The position numbers and the translations under genes are program-made. A model generated the notes under the pieces. It ran no database searches, had not been told where the DNA came from, and saw only the letters and a list, made by a program, of their open reading frames with translations. 64,000 nt of DNA, from the NCBI RefSeq assembly GCF_900113695.1, contig NZ_FOQH01000014.1, positions 1 through 64,000 of the forward strand. Direction: 5' to 3'. Shown in pieces: positions 7,788 through 16,762 of the stretch; positions within the stretch are counted from its first letter, which is position 1, and every line of letters starts with the position of its first letter. Source of the stretch: Albimonas pacifica (lineage in GTDB: Bacteria > Pseudomonadota > Alphaproteobacteria > Rhodobacterales > Rhodobacteraceae).

Positions 7788-8804
7788 ATGAGCGAAGCCC
7801 GTTCCCTCGTCGCGCCCGACTCCGTCTCCGCGCCCGACGCCCTCGCCGCGTCCGACGCCTCGGCGCCCGCCCGGCACCGCTTCCGCGCCTACGGGCTCGT
7901 CTACGTCGGCGACCTCCCCGCCCCCTGGGCCGAGCCCGCGCCCCCCGGCGCGCCCGCCGACGTCTGCGTCGACCTCGGCCCCGTTCGGGGCCCCGCCCAT
8001 CCCGAGCGCCTCGACGGCTCCTGGATCGTCGAAAGCCCGTCCGAGGCCTATTGCGACTGGGAGGGCCTGCGTCTGCGGGTCTCCGAGGGCCGGCGCATCG
8101 GAGTCGAGATCGGCCCCGGCGCCACGCGCGAGATGGCGGTCGTCCAGATCGGCTACGCCGCCTCGACCGTGCTGCTCCATCAGCGGGGCGCGATGCCCCT
8201 TCATGCCGCCGGCGCCGCGGGCCCGGCGGGGGGCGCGCTGCTGCTGGGCGATTCCGGCGCCGGGAAGTCCACCTTCGCCACGATGATGGCCCGCGGGGAC
8301 TGGGCGCTGGCCGGGGACGACACCATCGCCCTCGACGTCGCCCCGGGCCGCCCGGTCGGCCTGCACCGGGCGATGCGCACCGCGCGGCTCTTCTCCGACT
8401 CCGCCCAGGCCGTGGCGGAGGCCGCGGGCGACCCGATCCTCGCGGCCGGGCAGGGCATGGGCAAGGACGTGCGCGCGCTCGTCGATCCCGCCCGCGGGCC
8501 GGCCTGGCCCGCCCCCCTGCGCGCCGTCTTCAAGCTGGAGTGGCTGCACCCCGCCGACGCGCCGCTGGAGCTCGAGCGGCTGGCGACGCTGCCCGCCCTG
8601 CACGCCCTGCGCGGGGCCATCGGGCGGCCCGAGATCCCGCGGCAGATGGGCCTCGACGGGGCCTATTTCCGCCTGCTCGCCCGGGTCGCCGCCGAGGTCC
8701 CCGTCTACGTCCTGCGCCGTCCGCGCGACTTCGCCGCCGCCGAGCCCGCCCTCGCCCTCGCCCGCCGAACGGTCGAGCGTCTGGCCGCGGGCGAGACCCC
8801 CTGA
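7788..8804 (+). CDS. HPr kinase/phosphorylase-like protein of the lasso cluster
   Basis: The 338-residue protein matches the HPr serine kinase-like proteins found in lasso-peptide clusters. Walker A is GDSGAGKST (residues 154-162). The preceding family histidine is in MPLHAAGA (H139) and the paired acidic residues are in LAGDDTIALD (D177, D178). GGAGG lies 8 bases before ATG 7788. It opens the plus-strand arm (kinase, B1, cyclase) divergently from the methyltransferase. Characterised cluster kinases phosphorylate a C-terminal serine of the precursor. The precursor here ends in proline, with a serine third from the end, so the substrate or even the activity is open. The N-terminal 30 residues are Ala/Asp/Ser-rich and poorly conserved in appearance. 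Confidence 0.82.
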   Translation: MSEARSLVAPDSVSAPDALAASDASAPARHRFRAYGLVYVGDLPAPWAEPAPPGAPADVCVDLGPVRGPAHPERLDGSWIVESPSEAYCDWEGLRLRVSEGRRIGVEIGPGATREMAVVQIGYAASTVLLHQRGAMPLHAAGAAGPAGGALLLGDSGAGKSTFATMMARGDWALAGDDTIALDVAPGRPVGLHRAMRTARLFSDSAQAVAEAAGDPILAAGQGMGKDVRALVDPARGPAWPAPLRAVFKLEWLHPADAPLELERLATLPALHALRGAIGRPEIPRQMGLDGAYFRLLARVAAEVPVYVLRRPRDFAAAEPALALARRTVERLAAGETP

Positions 8805-8837
8805 CCCGATCCGCCGCGTATCCGAAGGAGCCCTCCC

Positions 8838-9119
8838 GTGAAGTCCACCGACTTGCTCAGCCGCCGCGAGGGCGTGCTCGAGGCCCGCGTCAGCGACGAC
8901 GAACTGGTGCTGCTCGGCCCGGAGTCGGAGGAGTATTTCGGCCTCGACGCCATCGCCTCGGACGTGTGGGAGCGGCTGGAGAGCCCGATGACCCTGGGCG
9001 CGCTGATCGACGCGCTCGCCGCCGACTACGACGCCCCGGCCGAGCGGATCGAGGCGGACCTGACCCCCGCCATCGCGGCGCTGGTCGAGGGCGGCCTGCT
9101 CTCCCGCGCCGCCGCCTGA
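8838..9119 (+). CDS. PqqD-family peptide recognition protein (lasso B1)
   Basis: The 93-residue product is a PqqD-like RiPP recognition element, the fold that binds precursor leaders and presents them to processing enzymes. Family features are the three-stranded beta start (LEARVSDDELVLLGPESEEYFGLD), the helix AIASDVWERLESPMTLGAL and the final helix bundle (LTPAIAALVEGGLL). Translation starts at GTG 8838, with AAGGAG 7 bases upstream. It follows the kinase after 33 bp and precedes the cyclase by 7 bp. In two-part lasso systems this protein partners with B2, which here lies on the other strand about 3 kb away. Confidence 0.9.
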   Translation: MKSTDLLSRREGVLEARVSDDELVLLGPESEEYFGLDAIASDVWERLESPMTLGALIDALAADYDAPAERIEADLTPAIAALVEGGLLSRAAA

Positions 9120-9126
9120 GCCGTCG

Positions 9127-11142
9127 GTGAGCTCCGAGGCCCCCGCCGCGTCCGCCGCCGCCGCGCCTCCCGGGCCCTGCGGCACGATGCCCGCGGCGCG
9201 TTTCTTCGGCGTCTTCGACCCGCGCGGCCGGGCCGACCGGCTGGACGCGCTGCACCGGGCGATGGCCTCGGCCTTCGCCGACCCGGGCTGGACGGGCGCC
9301 GATCTCGACGGCGCCGGCGCCGGCGGCGATCCCGCGGCGCGGGTGCTGCGCCTCTCGGTGCGGCTGCCGGCGGGGCTGCCGGGGGCGACGGGCGACCCCT
9401 CCGCCTGGCTGCGCCGCGGTCCGGGCGGGCGGATCTGGACCGGGCTCGCCCGGATCTGGACGCCCCCCCGCCCCGCCTCGGTCGAGGAGACCCGCCCCCT
9501 GCCGGCGCCGCTGCGCGACCTCGACCGGGTGGCCTCGGCCGAGGCCGCCGGCCGCTTCGACGAGCTCCACTCCGCCGCGCAGGCGGTCGAAGGGGACTAC
9601 GCGCTCGCGATCTGCGACCCGCAGGTTCCCCGCCTGACGCTGCTGCGCGACGCGATCGGGGCCGAGCCGCTGGTCTACGCCCGCCTCGCCGACGGCGCGG
9701 TCGCCTTCGCCAACTGGACCCACGCGCTGCTGGCGATCCCCGAGGTCGGGCGCGAGCCGGACGCGCAGGCGTTGACCGACATCTTCGCCTGCAACCGCCC
9801 CGCGCATGGCCGCACCGCCTGGCGGGGCGTGGACGAGGCGCCGGCCGCCCATGTCCTGCGCGTCGACGACCGGGGCCTGCGCCTCGCGCCCCACTGGACC
9901 CCCGGCCCGGATCCGGCGCTCCGGGGCCTCGGCGACGACGACGTGGTCGAGCTGATGCTGGAGCGCGCGCGCCTCGCCGTCGACAGCCGCTGGCGGGGGC
10001 TCGGCCGGTCGCCGGCGCTGCTGTTCTCGGGCGGGCTCGACAGTTCGCTGATCGCGGCGCTGGTCTGCACCGGCGCCGGCGCGGACGAGGTCGCGCCTGC
10101 CTGGTCGAGCCGCGCCTCCAGCGGCGCCGAGCCCGCCGAGCGCGCCTCGCGCCTCGCCCTCGCCGCCCGATATCCCGGCCTCGCGCTGCACGAGACCTTC
10201 TCCGACGACGCCGATCCGCTGGACGGGGCCGAGCAGGCCTGGCGGCGGATGGCCGAGCCCTGCGCCGACGCGGGCGCGGGGACCCGCTTCGCCCTGCACG
10301 GGGCGGCGCTGGCGGCGGGGGCGGACGCGATGCTGGGCGGCTTCGGGGGCGACTACGTGATCTCGCACGTGCTGCCCAACTATCTCCACGACCGGCTGCG
10401 GGCGGGCGCCTGGTCGGAGGCGGCGGCCGAGATGCGGCGGATGCGGGCCCTGGGCTCGCGCCGCCGCCAGGTGCTGCGCCGGGCGCTGTGGGCCTCGTCG
10501 CCGCTGGCGTCGCGCTGGCGGATGCGTCGGGGCGACGGGCTGGGGGAGAGCCAGTTCGGCCCCGCGCCCGACCTCGCCACGCGCCGGCGCTGGCACGCGC
10601 AGGGCCACCGCCCGTGGGAGGTGGGGGCGGGCTCGATCGCCGAGGAGTTCCGCGTGCGCATGCGGGGCCGCCACACCTGGATGCTGTGCGACCTGCATTT
10701 CTGGGACGGCCCGGCCACGGGCGTCGCGGCGCCCCCGCGGGCGGTGCAGGCCTACGGCAGCCCGCTCTTCGACACGCGGGTGCTGTCGGCGGCGATGGCC
10801 GCGCCGCCGCGGCTGCAGCGGCGCGGCGGCCAGGTCCGCGGCCTGATCCGCGCGATGCTCGAGCGGGTGGCCCCGCCCGAGGTCGCGCGGCGTCCCGACA
10901 AGTCCCCCTTCCAGCCCGACGCCGCGATCATGGCCGCCGCCCGCCGCCCGATCCTCGCAGCGGGCTTCGCCGAGGCCGCGCGCCACCCGCTCTGGCCGGC
11001 GCTGGTGGACGTCGCGCGCCTCGAGGCCGACCTCGCCGCCCTCGACCGCGGCGCCCCGGCCGAGCGCAACGCCCGCGCCGGCGGCGTGCTGCGCGCCTGG
11101 TTCCTCGCCGAGTTCCTCCGCCGCGCCGCCGAGGCGCCCTGA
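9127..11142 (+). CDS. Asparagine synthetase-like lasso cyclase (C protein)
   Basis: The 671-residue protein has an N-terminal glutaminase-like half (AARFFGVFDPRGR; EGDYALAICDPQ; LLRDAIGAEPLVYA) and a C-terminal ATP-pyrophosphatase half with the PP-loop LLFSGGLDSS at about residues 299-308. This is the layout of lasso macrolactam synthetases, which adenylate the ring Asp or Glu and join it to the freed alpha-amine of residue 1. The segments GGDYVISHVLP and RRPDKSPFQPDAAIM are typical of asparagine synthetase homologues. The first possible start is GTG 9127, which has no clear ribosome site; ATG 9187 is the alternative and would give 651 residues. It is the last gene of the plus-strand arm. A large palindromic repeat follows. 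Confidence 0.9.
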   Translation: MSSEAPAASAAAAPPGPCGTMPAARFFGVFDPRGRADRLDALHRAMASAFADPGWTGADLDGAGAGGDPAARVLRLSVRLPAGLPGATGDPSAWLRRGPGGRIWTGLARIWTPPRPASVEETRPLPAPLRDLDRVASAEAAGRFDELHSAAQAVEGDYALAICDPQVPRLTLLRDAIGAEPLVYARLADGAVAFANWTHALLAIPEVGREPDAQALTDIFACNRPAHGRTAWRGVDEAPAAHVLRVDDRGLRLAPHWTPGPDPALRGLGDDDVVELMLERARLAVDSRWRGLGRSPALLFSGGLDSSLIAALVCTGAGADEVAPAWSSRASSGAEPAERASRLALAARYPGLALHETFSDDADPLDGAEQAWRRMAEPCADAGAGTRFALHGAALAAGADAMLGGFGGDYVISHVLPNYLHDRLRAGAWSEAAAEMRRMRALGSRRRQVLRRALWASSPLASRWRMRRGDGLGESQFGPAPDLATRRRWHAQGHRPWEVGAGSIAEEFRVRMRGRHTWMLCDLHFWDGPATGVAAPPRAVQAYGSPLFDTRVLSAAMAAPPRLQRRGGQVRGLIRAMLERVAPPEVARRPDKSPFQPDAAIMAAARRPILAAGFAEAARHPLWPALVDVARLEADLAALDRGAPAERNARAGGVLRAWFLAEFLRRAAEAP

Positions 11143-11212
11143 CCCCCGGCCCCGTCCAGCCCCCTCCGCCCGCCCCACGCGCCCATGGCGCGCCGCCGGC
11201 AACGCCCGCGAA

Positions 11213-11484
11213 GCGCCTGTTCTCCGGAGCCGTCTCTCGCGGATGCCGGAAAGAGCGAATCGGCCGCCGGGGTCAAGGATCGCGCAGCGACCGGCGAAGC
11301 CGGCTCGTCCTTGACCCCGGGGGCCGATTCGCTCAGGCATCCATCAGCGAGAGACGGCTGCGGAGAACAGGCGCGGCCTTGTTCTTGGGTGAGTCAGGAG
11401 CCCGCCGGAGGCTTGCGCCCTCCCCCATCCCTCGCACCGCCCCCAGCAGGCGCACCCCCGCCAAGCCCGCCCGCAGGGCGCCTG
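11213..11484 (+). repeat. Composite palindromic intergenic element, copy 1
   Basis: The 162-bp imperfect palindrome at 11213-11374 begins GCGCCTGTTCTCCG and ends CGGAGAACAGGCGC. Inner arms are GTCAAGGA (from 11272) and TCCTTGAC (to about 11316), around a small CCGGC-GAA-GCCGG stem. It is followed by a 26-base module (11387-11412) and a 22-base module (11462-11483). Both recur exactly, in inverted order, beside copy 2. It fills most of the 375 bp between the lasso cyclase and the convergent recR. No gene is seen in the stretch. Confidence 0.9.
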
Positions 11485-11517
11485 CAGACCGCCTGCCGGC
11501 CCCGCTCCAGGCCTGCG

Positions 11518-12111
11518 CTAGAGGCTGCGCCTCGCCCGCAGCGCCGCCCCGATGGTCCCATCGTCGAGGAAGTCGAGCTCCCCTCCCACCGGCACCCCCT
11601 GCGCCAGCGAGGTCGCCTGGACCCCCTCGGGCAGGATGTCGGCGACGTAGTGGGCGGTGGTCTGGCCGTCGATGGTGGCGGGCAGGGCGAGGATCACCTC
11701 CGACACCCCCTCGCGCACCCGCTCGGCGAGGCGCGGCAGGCCCAGTTCCTCGGGCCCGGTCCCGTCGAGCGCGTTCAGCAGCCCCCCCAGCACATGGTAG
11801 CGCCCGCGATAGGCCGAGGAGCGCTCCATCGCCCACAGGTCCGCCACGTCCTGCACCACGCAGATCTGGGCCGCGTCCCGCCGGGGATCGGCGCAGATCG
11901 CGCAGCGCTCGGCCGTCGAGAGATTGCCGCACTCGAGGCACGGCCGCACCGAGCGCGCGACCTCCGCCATCGCCTCCGCCAGCGGCGCCAGCAAGAGGTC
12001 GCGCTTGCGCACGAGATGCAGCGCCGCGCGGCGGGCCGAACGGGGGCCGAGGCCGGGCAGGCGCGCCAGCAGCTCGATCAGCTTCTCGATGGGCTCCTGT
12101 CCGCGGGTCAT
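11518..12111 (-). CDS. recR: Recombination mediator protein RecR
   Basis: The 197-residue product is RecR, which works with RecF/RecO in loading RecA at gaps. The order is an N-terminal helix-hairpin-helix ([18 protein letters not shown]), a four-cysteine zinc finger (C58, C61, C70, C73 in [16 protein letters not shown]) and a Toprim domain ([29 protein letters not shown] at the end). The length is usual. GGAGGGGGC precedes the ATG. Its ATG overlaps the stop of the upstream ABC transporter gene (ATGA at 12108-12111), so the two are translationally coupled. That partnership differs from the common ybaB-recR pairing. Confidence 0.96.
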   Translation of the reverse strand: MTRGQEPIEKLIELLARLPGLGPRSARRAALHLVRKRDLLLAPLAEAMAEVARSVRPCLECGNLSTAERCAICADPRRDAAQICVVQDVADLWAMERSSAYRGRYHVLGGLLNALDGTGPEELGLPRLAERVREGVSEVILALPATIDGQTTAHYVADILPEGVQATSLAQGVPVGGELDFLDDGTIGAALRARRSL

Positions 12112-13910
12112 GCCCCCTCCCGGAACTGCAGGCGGTGGAGGTCGGCGTAGAGGCCGCCGCGCTCCAGCAGCTCGTCGTGGCGCCCGGTCTCCACGATGCG
12201 CCCTCCGTCCATCGCCGCGATCAGGTCGGCGTCCCGGATGGTCGACAGCCGGTGCGCGATCACCACCACCGTGCGCCCTTCCGCCAGCCTGTCCAGCGCC
12301 GCGCGCACCTTGGCCTCGGATTCCGCGTCCAGCGCCGAGGTCGGCTCGTCCAGCAGCAGGATCGGCGCGTCCTTCAGCATCGCCCGCGCGATGGTCAGCC
12401 GTTGCCGCTCCCCGCCCGAGAACCTCAGCCCCCGCTCCCCGCAGGGCGTGTCGATCCCCTCGGGCAGGGCCGAGACGAAATCCCAGGCGTTGGCGTCGCG
12501 CAGGGCCTGCTCGATCTCCTCCCGGCTCGCCTCCGGCCGGCCGAAGCCCACGTTGCGCGCGATGGTGTCGTCGAAGATCACCGCGTCCTGGCCCACGACC
12601 GCCACCTGTCCGCGCAGGCTCTCGAGCGTCGCGTCGCGCACGTCGTGGCCGTCGACGGCGACCCGGCCCCCGGAGACGTCGTAGAGCCGCGGGATCAGGT
12701 TCATCAGCGTGGTCTTGCCCGCGCCGGATCTGCCCACCAGCGCTACCTTCGCCCCCGCCGGGATGGTCAGCGACACGCCCGCGAGCGCCGGCACGCCTTC
12801 GCCGTAGTGGAAGGAGACGTCCTCGAAGCGCAGCTCGCCCTGCAGCCTGGGCAGCGCCGTCGCCCCGGGGCGGTCGGAGATCGCGGGCGTCGCGTCGATC
12901 ACGTCGAAGATCCGCTCGCCCGCCGCCGCGCCTTGCTGGATCTCGGCATAGAGCGTGCCGAAGCCGCGCAGGCTCTGCCCCGCGATCAGGAAGGAGGAGA
13001 CGAAGGCCATGAATTCGCCGATGGAGTTCTCGCCCGAGGCGATGCGGGTCCCGATCACCCAGAAGATCACCGCGAGGCCGAGGCCCGCCAGCCCCTCGAG
13101 GAACGGGTCGATGCGCGCGCGCTGGTCGGCGGCGCGCACCCGCAGGCGGCGCAGGCTGTCGAAGGTCTCGCCGGCCTTGTCGGCCAGGTAGCCCTCCAGC
13201 CGATAGGTTTTCGAAAGGCGGATGCCGCCCAGCCCCTCGGCGACCCGGCCGGCCATGACGGCGGCCTCCTCGTTCGACCGGCGCGCGATCCGGCGCAGGC
13301 GGCGGCCGATGTTGCCGATGGGAATGGCGGCGGCGGGCAGGGCCGCGAGCGCGTAGAGCGTCAGCTCCCAGTCGATCCAGAGCAGCGCGCCCAGCAGGCC
13401 GATCACCGTCAACCCGTCGCGGATCAGCGCGGTGATCAGCTTCTCGCAGGCGGTGTGCAGGACCAGGATGTCGGTGGTGAAGCGCGACGCCGTCGCCGCC
13501 GGCGCCTCCCGATCCAGCCGGGCGAGGTCCGCGCGCACCAGCGCGCCGTACATCGCGACCTGCAGGTTGCGGTCGACCTCGGACAGGATCTTGTTGGTCT
13601 GCAGGCGCTGGGCGTAGAGCGCCGCCGACTTCGCCGTGACCGCCGCGATCACCAGCCAGGGCGCGAGCGAAATCATCTGCACGTCGCGCGTCTCGAACGC
13701 GTCCAGCGCGTTCTTGATGATCAGCGGATAGGCCGAGGTGGTTCCCGCCACCAGCCCGATCAGCATCAGGTTCACCGCCAGCCGCTTCCAGTGCGGCGAC
13801 AGCCAGTCGCGCCACATGCGCATCATCACGTCGCGCGAGCGGCCCTCGGGCGCGCGGGGCGGCGCGGCCGATGCGGGAGCGGCCGGGGCGGGGGCGGCGG
13901 CCTTGGCCAT
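12108..13910 (-). CDS. MsbA-like ABC exporter, fused permease and ATPase
   Basis: The 600-residue half-transporter has an Ala/Pro-rich N-terminus and a six-helix transmembrane domain from about residue 40 to 330. An ATPase domain follows with Walker [10 protein letters not shown] (about 391-399), signature FSGGERQR (about 494) and Walker [13 protein letters not shown]. Such proteins act as homodimers exporting lipids, peptides or drugs. GGAG lies upstream of ATG 13910. It is coupled to recR by an ATGA overlap and is divergent from the GH13 gene. Half-transporters of this size also serve as lasso-peptide exporters. The island has no other exporter, so a role there is possible, but the recR coupling favours a housekeeping lipid or multidrug function. 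Confidence 0.9.
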   Translation of the reverse strand: MAKAAAPAPAAPASAAPPRAPEGRSRDVMMRMWRDWLSPHWKRLAVNLMLIGLVAGTTSAYPLIIKNALDAFETRDVQMISLAPWLVIAAVTAKSAALYAQRLQTNKILSEVDRNLQVAMYGALVRADLARLDREAPAATASRFTTDILVLHTACEKLITALIRDGLTVIGLLGALLWIDWELTLYALAALPAAAIPIGNIGRRLRRIARRSNEEAAVMAGRVAEGLGGIRLSKTYRLEGYLADKAGETFDSLRRLRVRAADQRARIDPFLEGLAGLGLAVIFWVIGTRIASGENSIGEFMAFVSSFLIAGQSLRGFGTLYAEIQQGAAAGERIFDVIDATPAISDRPGATALPRLQGELRFEDVSFHYGEGVPALAGVSLTIPAGAKVALVGRSGAGKTTLMNLIPRLYDVSGGRVAVDGHDVRDATLESLRGQVAVVGQDAVIFDDTIARNVGFGRPEASREEIEQALRDANAWDFVSALPEGIDTPCGERGLRFSGGERQRLTIARAMLKDAPILLLDEPTSALDAESEAKVRAALDRLAEGRTVVVIAHRLSTIRDADLIAAMDGGRIVETGRHDELLERGGLYADLHRLQFREGA

Positions 13911-14123
13911 GCAGGATCTCCGTCGTCTCGGGCCCCCATGTCTAGGGGTTCGCGCGCCGAGGTCCAGAGGGCAGGGCGCCCCGCCGCGTCCCCGCGCGCT
14001 CCCCTCGGCGTGCGCAGGCGCGGCCCCGCCGCCGCTGGCCGGGGCCGCGGAGCGGTCCATATCACGTCCGAGCGATCGTGCGCGGCGACCTCCCCGCCGC
14101 GGCGTCTCCAGGAGATATCGGCC

Positions 14124-15950
14124 ATGAGCGAGGCCCCTTCCCACGCCCCCGACCGGGGCGCGGACGCGCCCGAGTCCCTTCCCCCCGCGATGGGCGCCGT
14201 CGCCCATGAGGGCGGCGTCGCCTTCCGCGTCTGGGCGCCGCACGCCGAGGCGGTGCACGTGACCGGCGACTTCAACGACTGGTCCGGGGACGCCGACCCG
14301 ATGCGCCGCGAGGACGACGGCTGCTGGGCCGCCGACCTCCCCCACGCCGCGCCGGGGCAGGAATACCGCTACCTGGTCGCGACCGCCGAGGGGACGCTCT
14401 CGCGCATCGACCCCTGGGCGCGGGCGGTCACCAACTCGGTGGGCAACGGCATCGTGACGGCTCCGCCGCCCCGGCCGGACGAGAACTTCCAGCGCCCCGA
14501 CTGGAACCGGATGGTGATCTACGAGATGCACATCGGCACCTTCCACCGCTCGGACCCCGAGCGGCCGGGGGGCTTCGCCGAGGCCGTCGAGAAGTTCGAC
14601 CGCCTGCGCCGGCTGGGGGTGAACGCGATCCAGGTGATGCCGATCGCCGAGTTCGCGGGCGACCTGAGCTGGGGCTACAACCCCGCCCACATCTTCGCGG
14701 TCGAGACCGCCTACGGCGGGCCGGACGCCTTCCGCGACTTCGTGCGGGCGGCCCACGAGGCCGGCTTCGCGGTGCTGATGGACGTGGTCTACAACCACTT
14801 CGGGCCCTCGGACCTCGACCTCTGGCGCTTCGACGGCTGGGGGGAGGGGGAGAAGGGCGGGATCTATTTCTACAACGACCACCGCTCGGACACGCCCTGG
14901 GGCGACACGCGCCCCGACTACGGCCGGCCGGAGGTGCGCCGCTTCATCGTCGAGAACGCGCTGCACTGGCTGGCGGACTACGGCGTCGACGGGCTGCGCT
15001 TCGACATGACGCTCTACATCCGCACGATCTCGGGGGACGAGCATTCGGAGGGCGACCAGATCCCCGACGGCTGGAGCCTGATGCAGGAGATCACCGCGGC
15101 GATGGCCGAGCGCTTCCCCGGCCGCATCGCCATCGCCGAGGACCTGCGCCGCTGCGCGGCGATCACCGGGCCGGTGGCGGAGGGCGGCGCCGGCTTCGGC
15201 GCGCAGTGGGACGCGGGCTTCGTGCACCCGATCCGCGAGGCGCTGATCGCGGCCGAGGACGCCGACCGCTCGATGCAGGCGGTGGTGGACGCGGTGACGG
15301 ACGCGGGCGTGGGCGACCCCTATCAGCGGGTGATCTACACCGAGAGCCACGACGAGGTCGCCAACGGCCGCGCCCGCGTGCCCCACGAGATCGACGGCGA
15401 GGGCCCCTCGGGCTGGGCGGCGCAGAAGCGCTCGGCGCTGGGGGCGGCTCTGGTGTTCACCACGGCGGGCATCCCGATGCTGTTCCAGGGGCAGGAGTTC
15501 CTGGCGGGCGGCTGGTTCGACGACTCGGCGCCGCTCGACTGGGATCTCGACCGGACCTACCGGGGGATCGCGCGCCTCTACCGCGACCTGATCGCGCTGC
15601 GCCTCGACCGGGTCGGTGACGCGGCCGGGCTCTCGGGGCGGGAGACGGAGGTGCTGCTGATGGACGAGGCGCGCAAGCTGGTGGTCTACCGCCGGTTCGA
15701 GCACGGCGAGGACCCGGGCGCGATCGTGGCGCTGAACTTCGCTCACCAGCCCGCCGAGGACGTGACCGTGGGCCTGCCCGCCGGCGGGACCTGGCGGCTT
15801 CGGCTGAACACGGACTGGGAGGGCTACAGCCCCGACTTCGCCAACTTCCCCTCGACCGACCTCGAGGCCGAGGAGGACGCGCACGACGGCCGCCCCTGCC
15901 GCGCCCGCTTCGCCATCGGCGCCTACTCGGCCCTGGTCTTCACCCGCTGA
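14124..15950 (+). CDS. GH13 alpha-amylase family enzyme, 1,4-alpha-glucan branching-type
   Basis: The 608-residue protein has an N-terminal CBM48/isoamylase-like domain (FRVWAPHAEAVHVTGDFNDW from about residue 34), a GH13 barrel and a C-terminal beta domain. The catalytic regions are visible: DVVYNH (from D220), GLRFDM with nucleophile D294, IAED with acid E339 and TESHDE with D410. It is shorter than classical GlgB (about 730). It resembles the short branching-enzyme or malto-oligosyltrehalose-hydrolase-like group. The reaction is therefore given as alpha-glucan transfer or hydrolysis, not fixed. AGGAG lies 9 bases before ATG 14124. It stands alone, divergent from the ABC exporter. Confidence 0.88.
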   Translation: MSEAPSHAPDRGADAPESLPPAMGAVAHEGGVAFRVWAPHAEAVHVTGDFNDWSGDADPMRREDDGCWAADLPHAAPGQEYRYLVATAEGTLSRIDPWARAVTNSVGNGIVTAPPPRPDENFQRPDWNRMVIYEMHIGTFHRSDPERPGGFAEAVEKFDRLRRLGVNAIQVMPIAEFAGDLSWGYNPAHIFAVETAYGGPDAFRDFVRAAHEAGFAVLMDVVYNHFGPSDLDLWRFDGWGEGEKGGIYFYNDHRSDTPWGDTRPDYGRPEVRRFIVENALHWLADYGVDGLRFDMTLYIRTISGDEHSEGDQIPDGWSLMQEITAAMAERFPGRIAIAEDLRRCAAITGPVAEGGAGFGAQWDAGFVHPIREALIAAEDADRSMQAVVDAVTDAGVGDPYQRVIYTESHDEVANGRARVPHEIDGEGPSGWAAQKRSALGAALVFTTAGIPMLFQGQEFLAGGWFDDSAPLDWDLDRTYRGIARLYRDLIALRLDRVGDAAGLSGRETEVLLMDEARKLVVYRRFEHGEDPGAIVALNFAHQPAEDVTVGLPAGGTWRLRLNTDWEGYSPDFANFPSTDLEAEEDAHDGRPCRARFAIGAYSALVFTR

Positions 15951-15969
15951 GCCCGGCCGCCCCCGGGCG

Positions 15970-16320
15970 GCGCCGCGTCGGGCGCGGCGCCGGGGGCGAG
16001 GTCGCGCCCGCGGCGCAGGGGCGGGCGGGGGCGCGTCCGGCGACGGGCGCCCGGGGCGCGCCGCGGTCCGTCGCGATGCCGGCTGCGCCGGCGGCGGCGC
16101 GGGAGCGCCGCGTCGGGCCGCGCGCCCGGGGCGAGGGTCCGCCCGCGGCGCGGGGCGAGGGGCGCGCCTGTGGGAAGGGCGCCTGGGACGGGTCGGGGGA
16201 TCGTGCCGGCGCCGGCGGCGCAGGCCTGCGCGGCGGGAGCGCCGCGTCGGGCCGGGCGTGCGGGTCGAGGGTCCGCGCGCGGCGCGGGGCGCGGGGCCGG
16301 CGGCTTGTCGGACGGACCGG
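15970..16320. repeat. Degenerate tandem repeat, unit about 135 bp, three copies
   Basis: The 431-bp gap after the GH13 gene holds no credible gene. GCGCCGCGTCGGGC recurs at about 15970, 16105 and 16239 (spacing 135 and 134). Each is followed about 25-30 bases on by a GAG(G)GTC-type stretch and then a GCGGCGC-rich run. The copies diverge enough that only the start of each unit aligns cleanly by eye. Confidence 0.6.
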
Positions 16321-16330
16321 GGCGCGCACG

Positions 16331-16355
16331 AAAAAGGCGGCCCGGGGGGCCGCCT
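16331..16355 (-). terminator. Rho-independent terminator of the NDUFA12-like gene
   Basis: AGGCGGCCC (16335-16343) pairs with GGGCCGCCT (16347-16355) over a 3-base loop. Read on the minus strand, the stem is followed directly by TTTTT (complement of 16331-16335). It lies 26 bp beyond the stop at 16382. Confidence 0.85.
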
Positions 16356-16381
16356 CTTCGGGGTCGGTCTCGGGCCGCGCC

Positions 16382-16762
16382 TTACTCGGGCGACCAGGCC
16401 TCGTAGTCGCCGGCGACGCGGGGGCGCGTGGCGGGGGTGAGGACGGAGCCGGGGGGGTGGTAGGCGGCCTCGGTGCCCGTCAGGTTCGGGCGGTGGGGCT
16501 TCTCCCAGCTCTGGGTGCGCAGCGGCTTCTCGGTCGGCGGCTCGTCCCAGGTGAAATGGATCCAGCCGTGCCAGTCCGGCGGCACCAGGGAGGCGTCGGC
16601 CTCGCCCTTGTAGAGCACCCAGCGACGCTTGCCGTCGGCGGTCCGCCAGTAGGTGTTGCCGAGCTCGTCCTCGCCCACCTTCGTCTGCTTGCTGACGGTC
16701 AGGCGCGTGACGATGGGCGCGCCGTTCCACCAGGTGAAGATGCTCTTGAGCGTGTCGATCAT
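16382..16762 (-). CDS. NADH:ubiquinone oxidoreductase accessory subunit, NDUFA12 family
   Basis: The 126-residue protein matches the NDUFA12/B17.2 family, a small accessory subunit that binds the peripheral arm of complex I in alphaproteobacteria and mitochondria. Family marks are the TVSKQTKVGEDELGNTYW stretch near residue 22, RRWVLYKGE, VPPDWHGWIHF and the C-terminal HRPNLTGTEAAYHPPGS. Length and start (ATG 16762, GAGGCGG upstream) fit the family. The open frame continues upstream to 18142, but that part is the shadow of the phosphomannomutase gene on the other strand. It is divergent from that gene and ends at a strong terminator. It is useful for taxonomy: this subunit is characteristic of Alphaproteobacteria. 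Confidence 0.95.
   Translation of the reverse strand: MIDTLKSIFTWWNGAPIVTRLTVSKQTKVGEDELGNTYWRTADGKRRWVLYKGEADASLVPPDWHGWIHFTWDEPPTEKPLRTQSWEKPHRPNLTGTEAAYHPPGSVLTPATRPRVAGDYEAWSPE

Noticed and set aside
9127-11142. Ordinary glutamine-dependent asparagine synthetase
   Set aside because: It lacks a family-standard N-terminal catalytic cysteine start (MCG...) and lies directly after a PqqD-type B1 gene in a cluster with a B2 protease and a precursor.
10488-15950. Very long open frames such as an 1820-codon frame here, and similar ones at 12108-16907 and 51831-56528
   Set aside because: They run through real genes and across the repeat and antisense strands. High GC removes stop codons. Only the in-family part of each is a gene.
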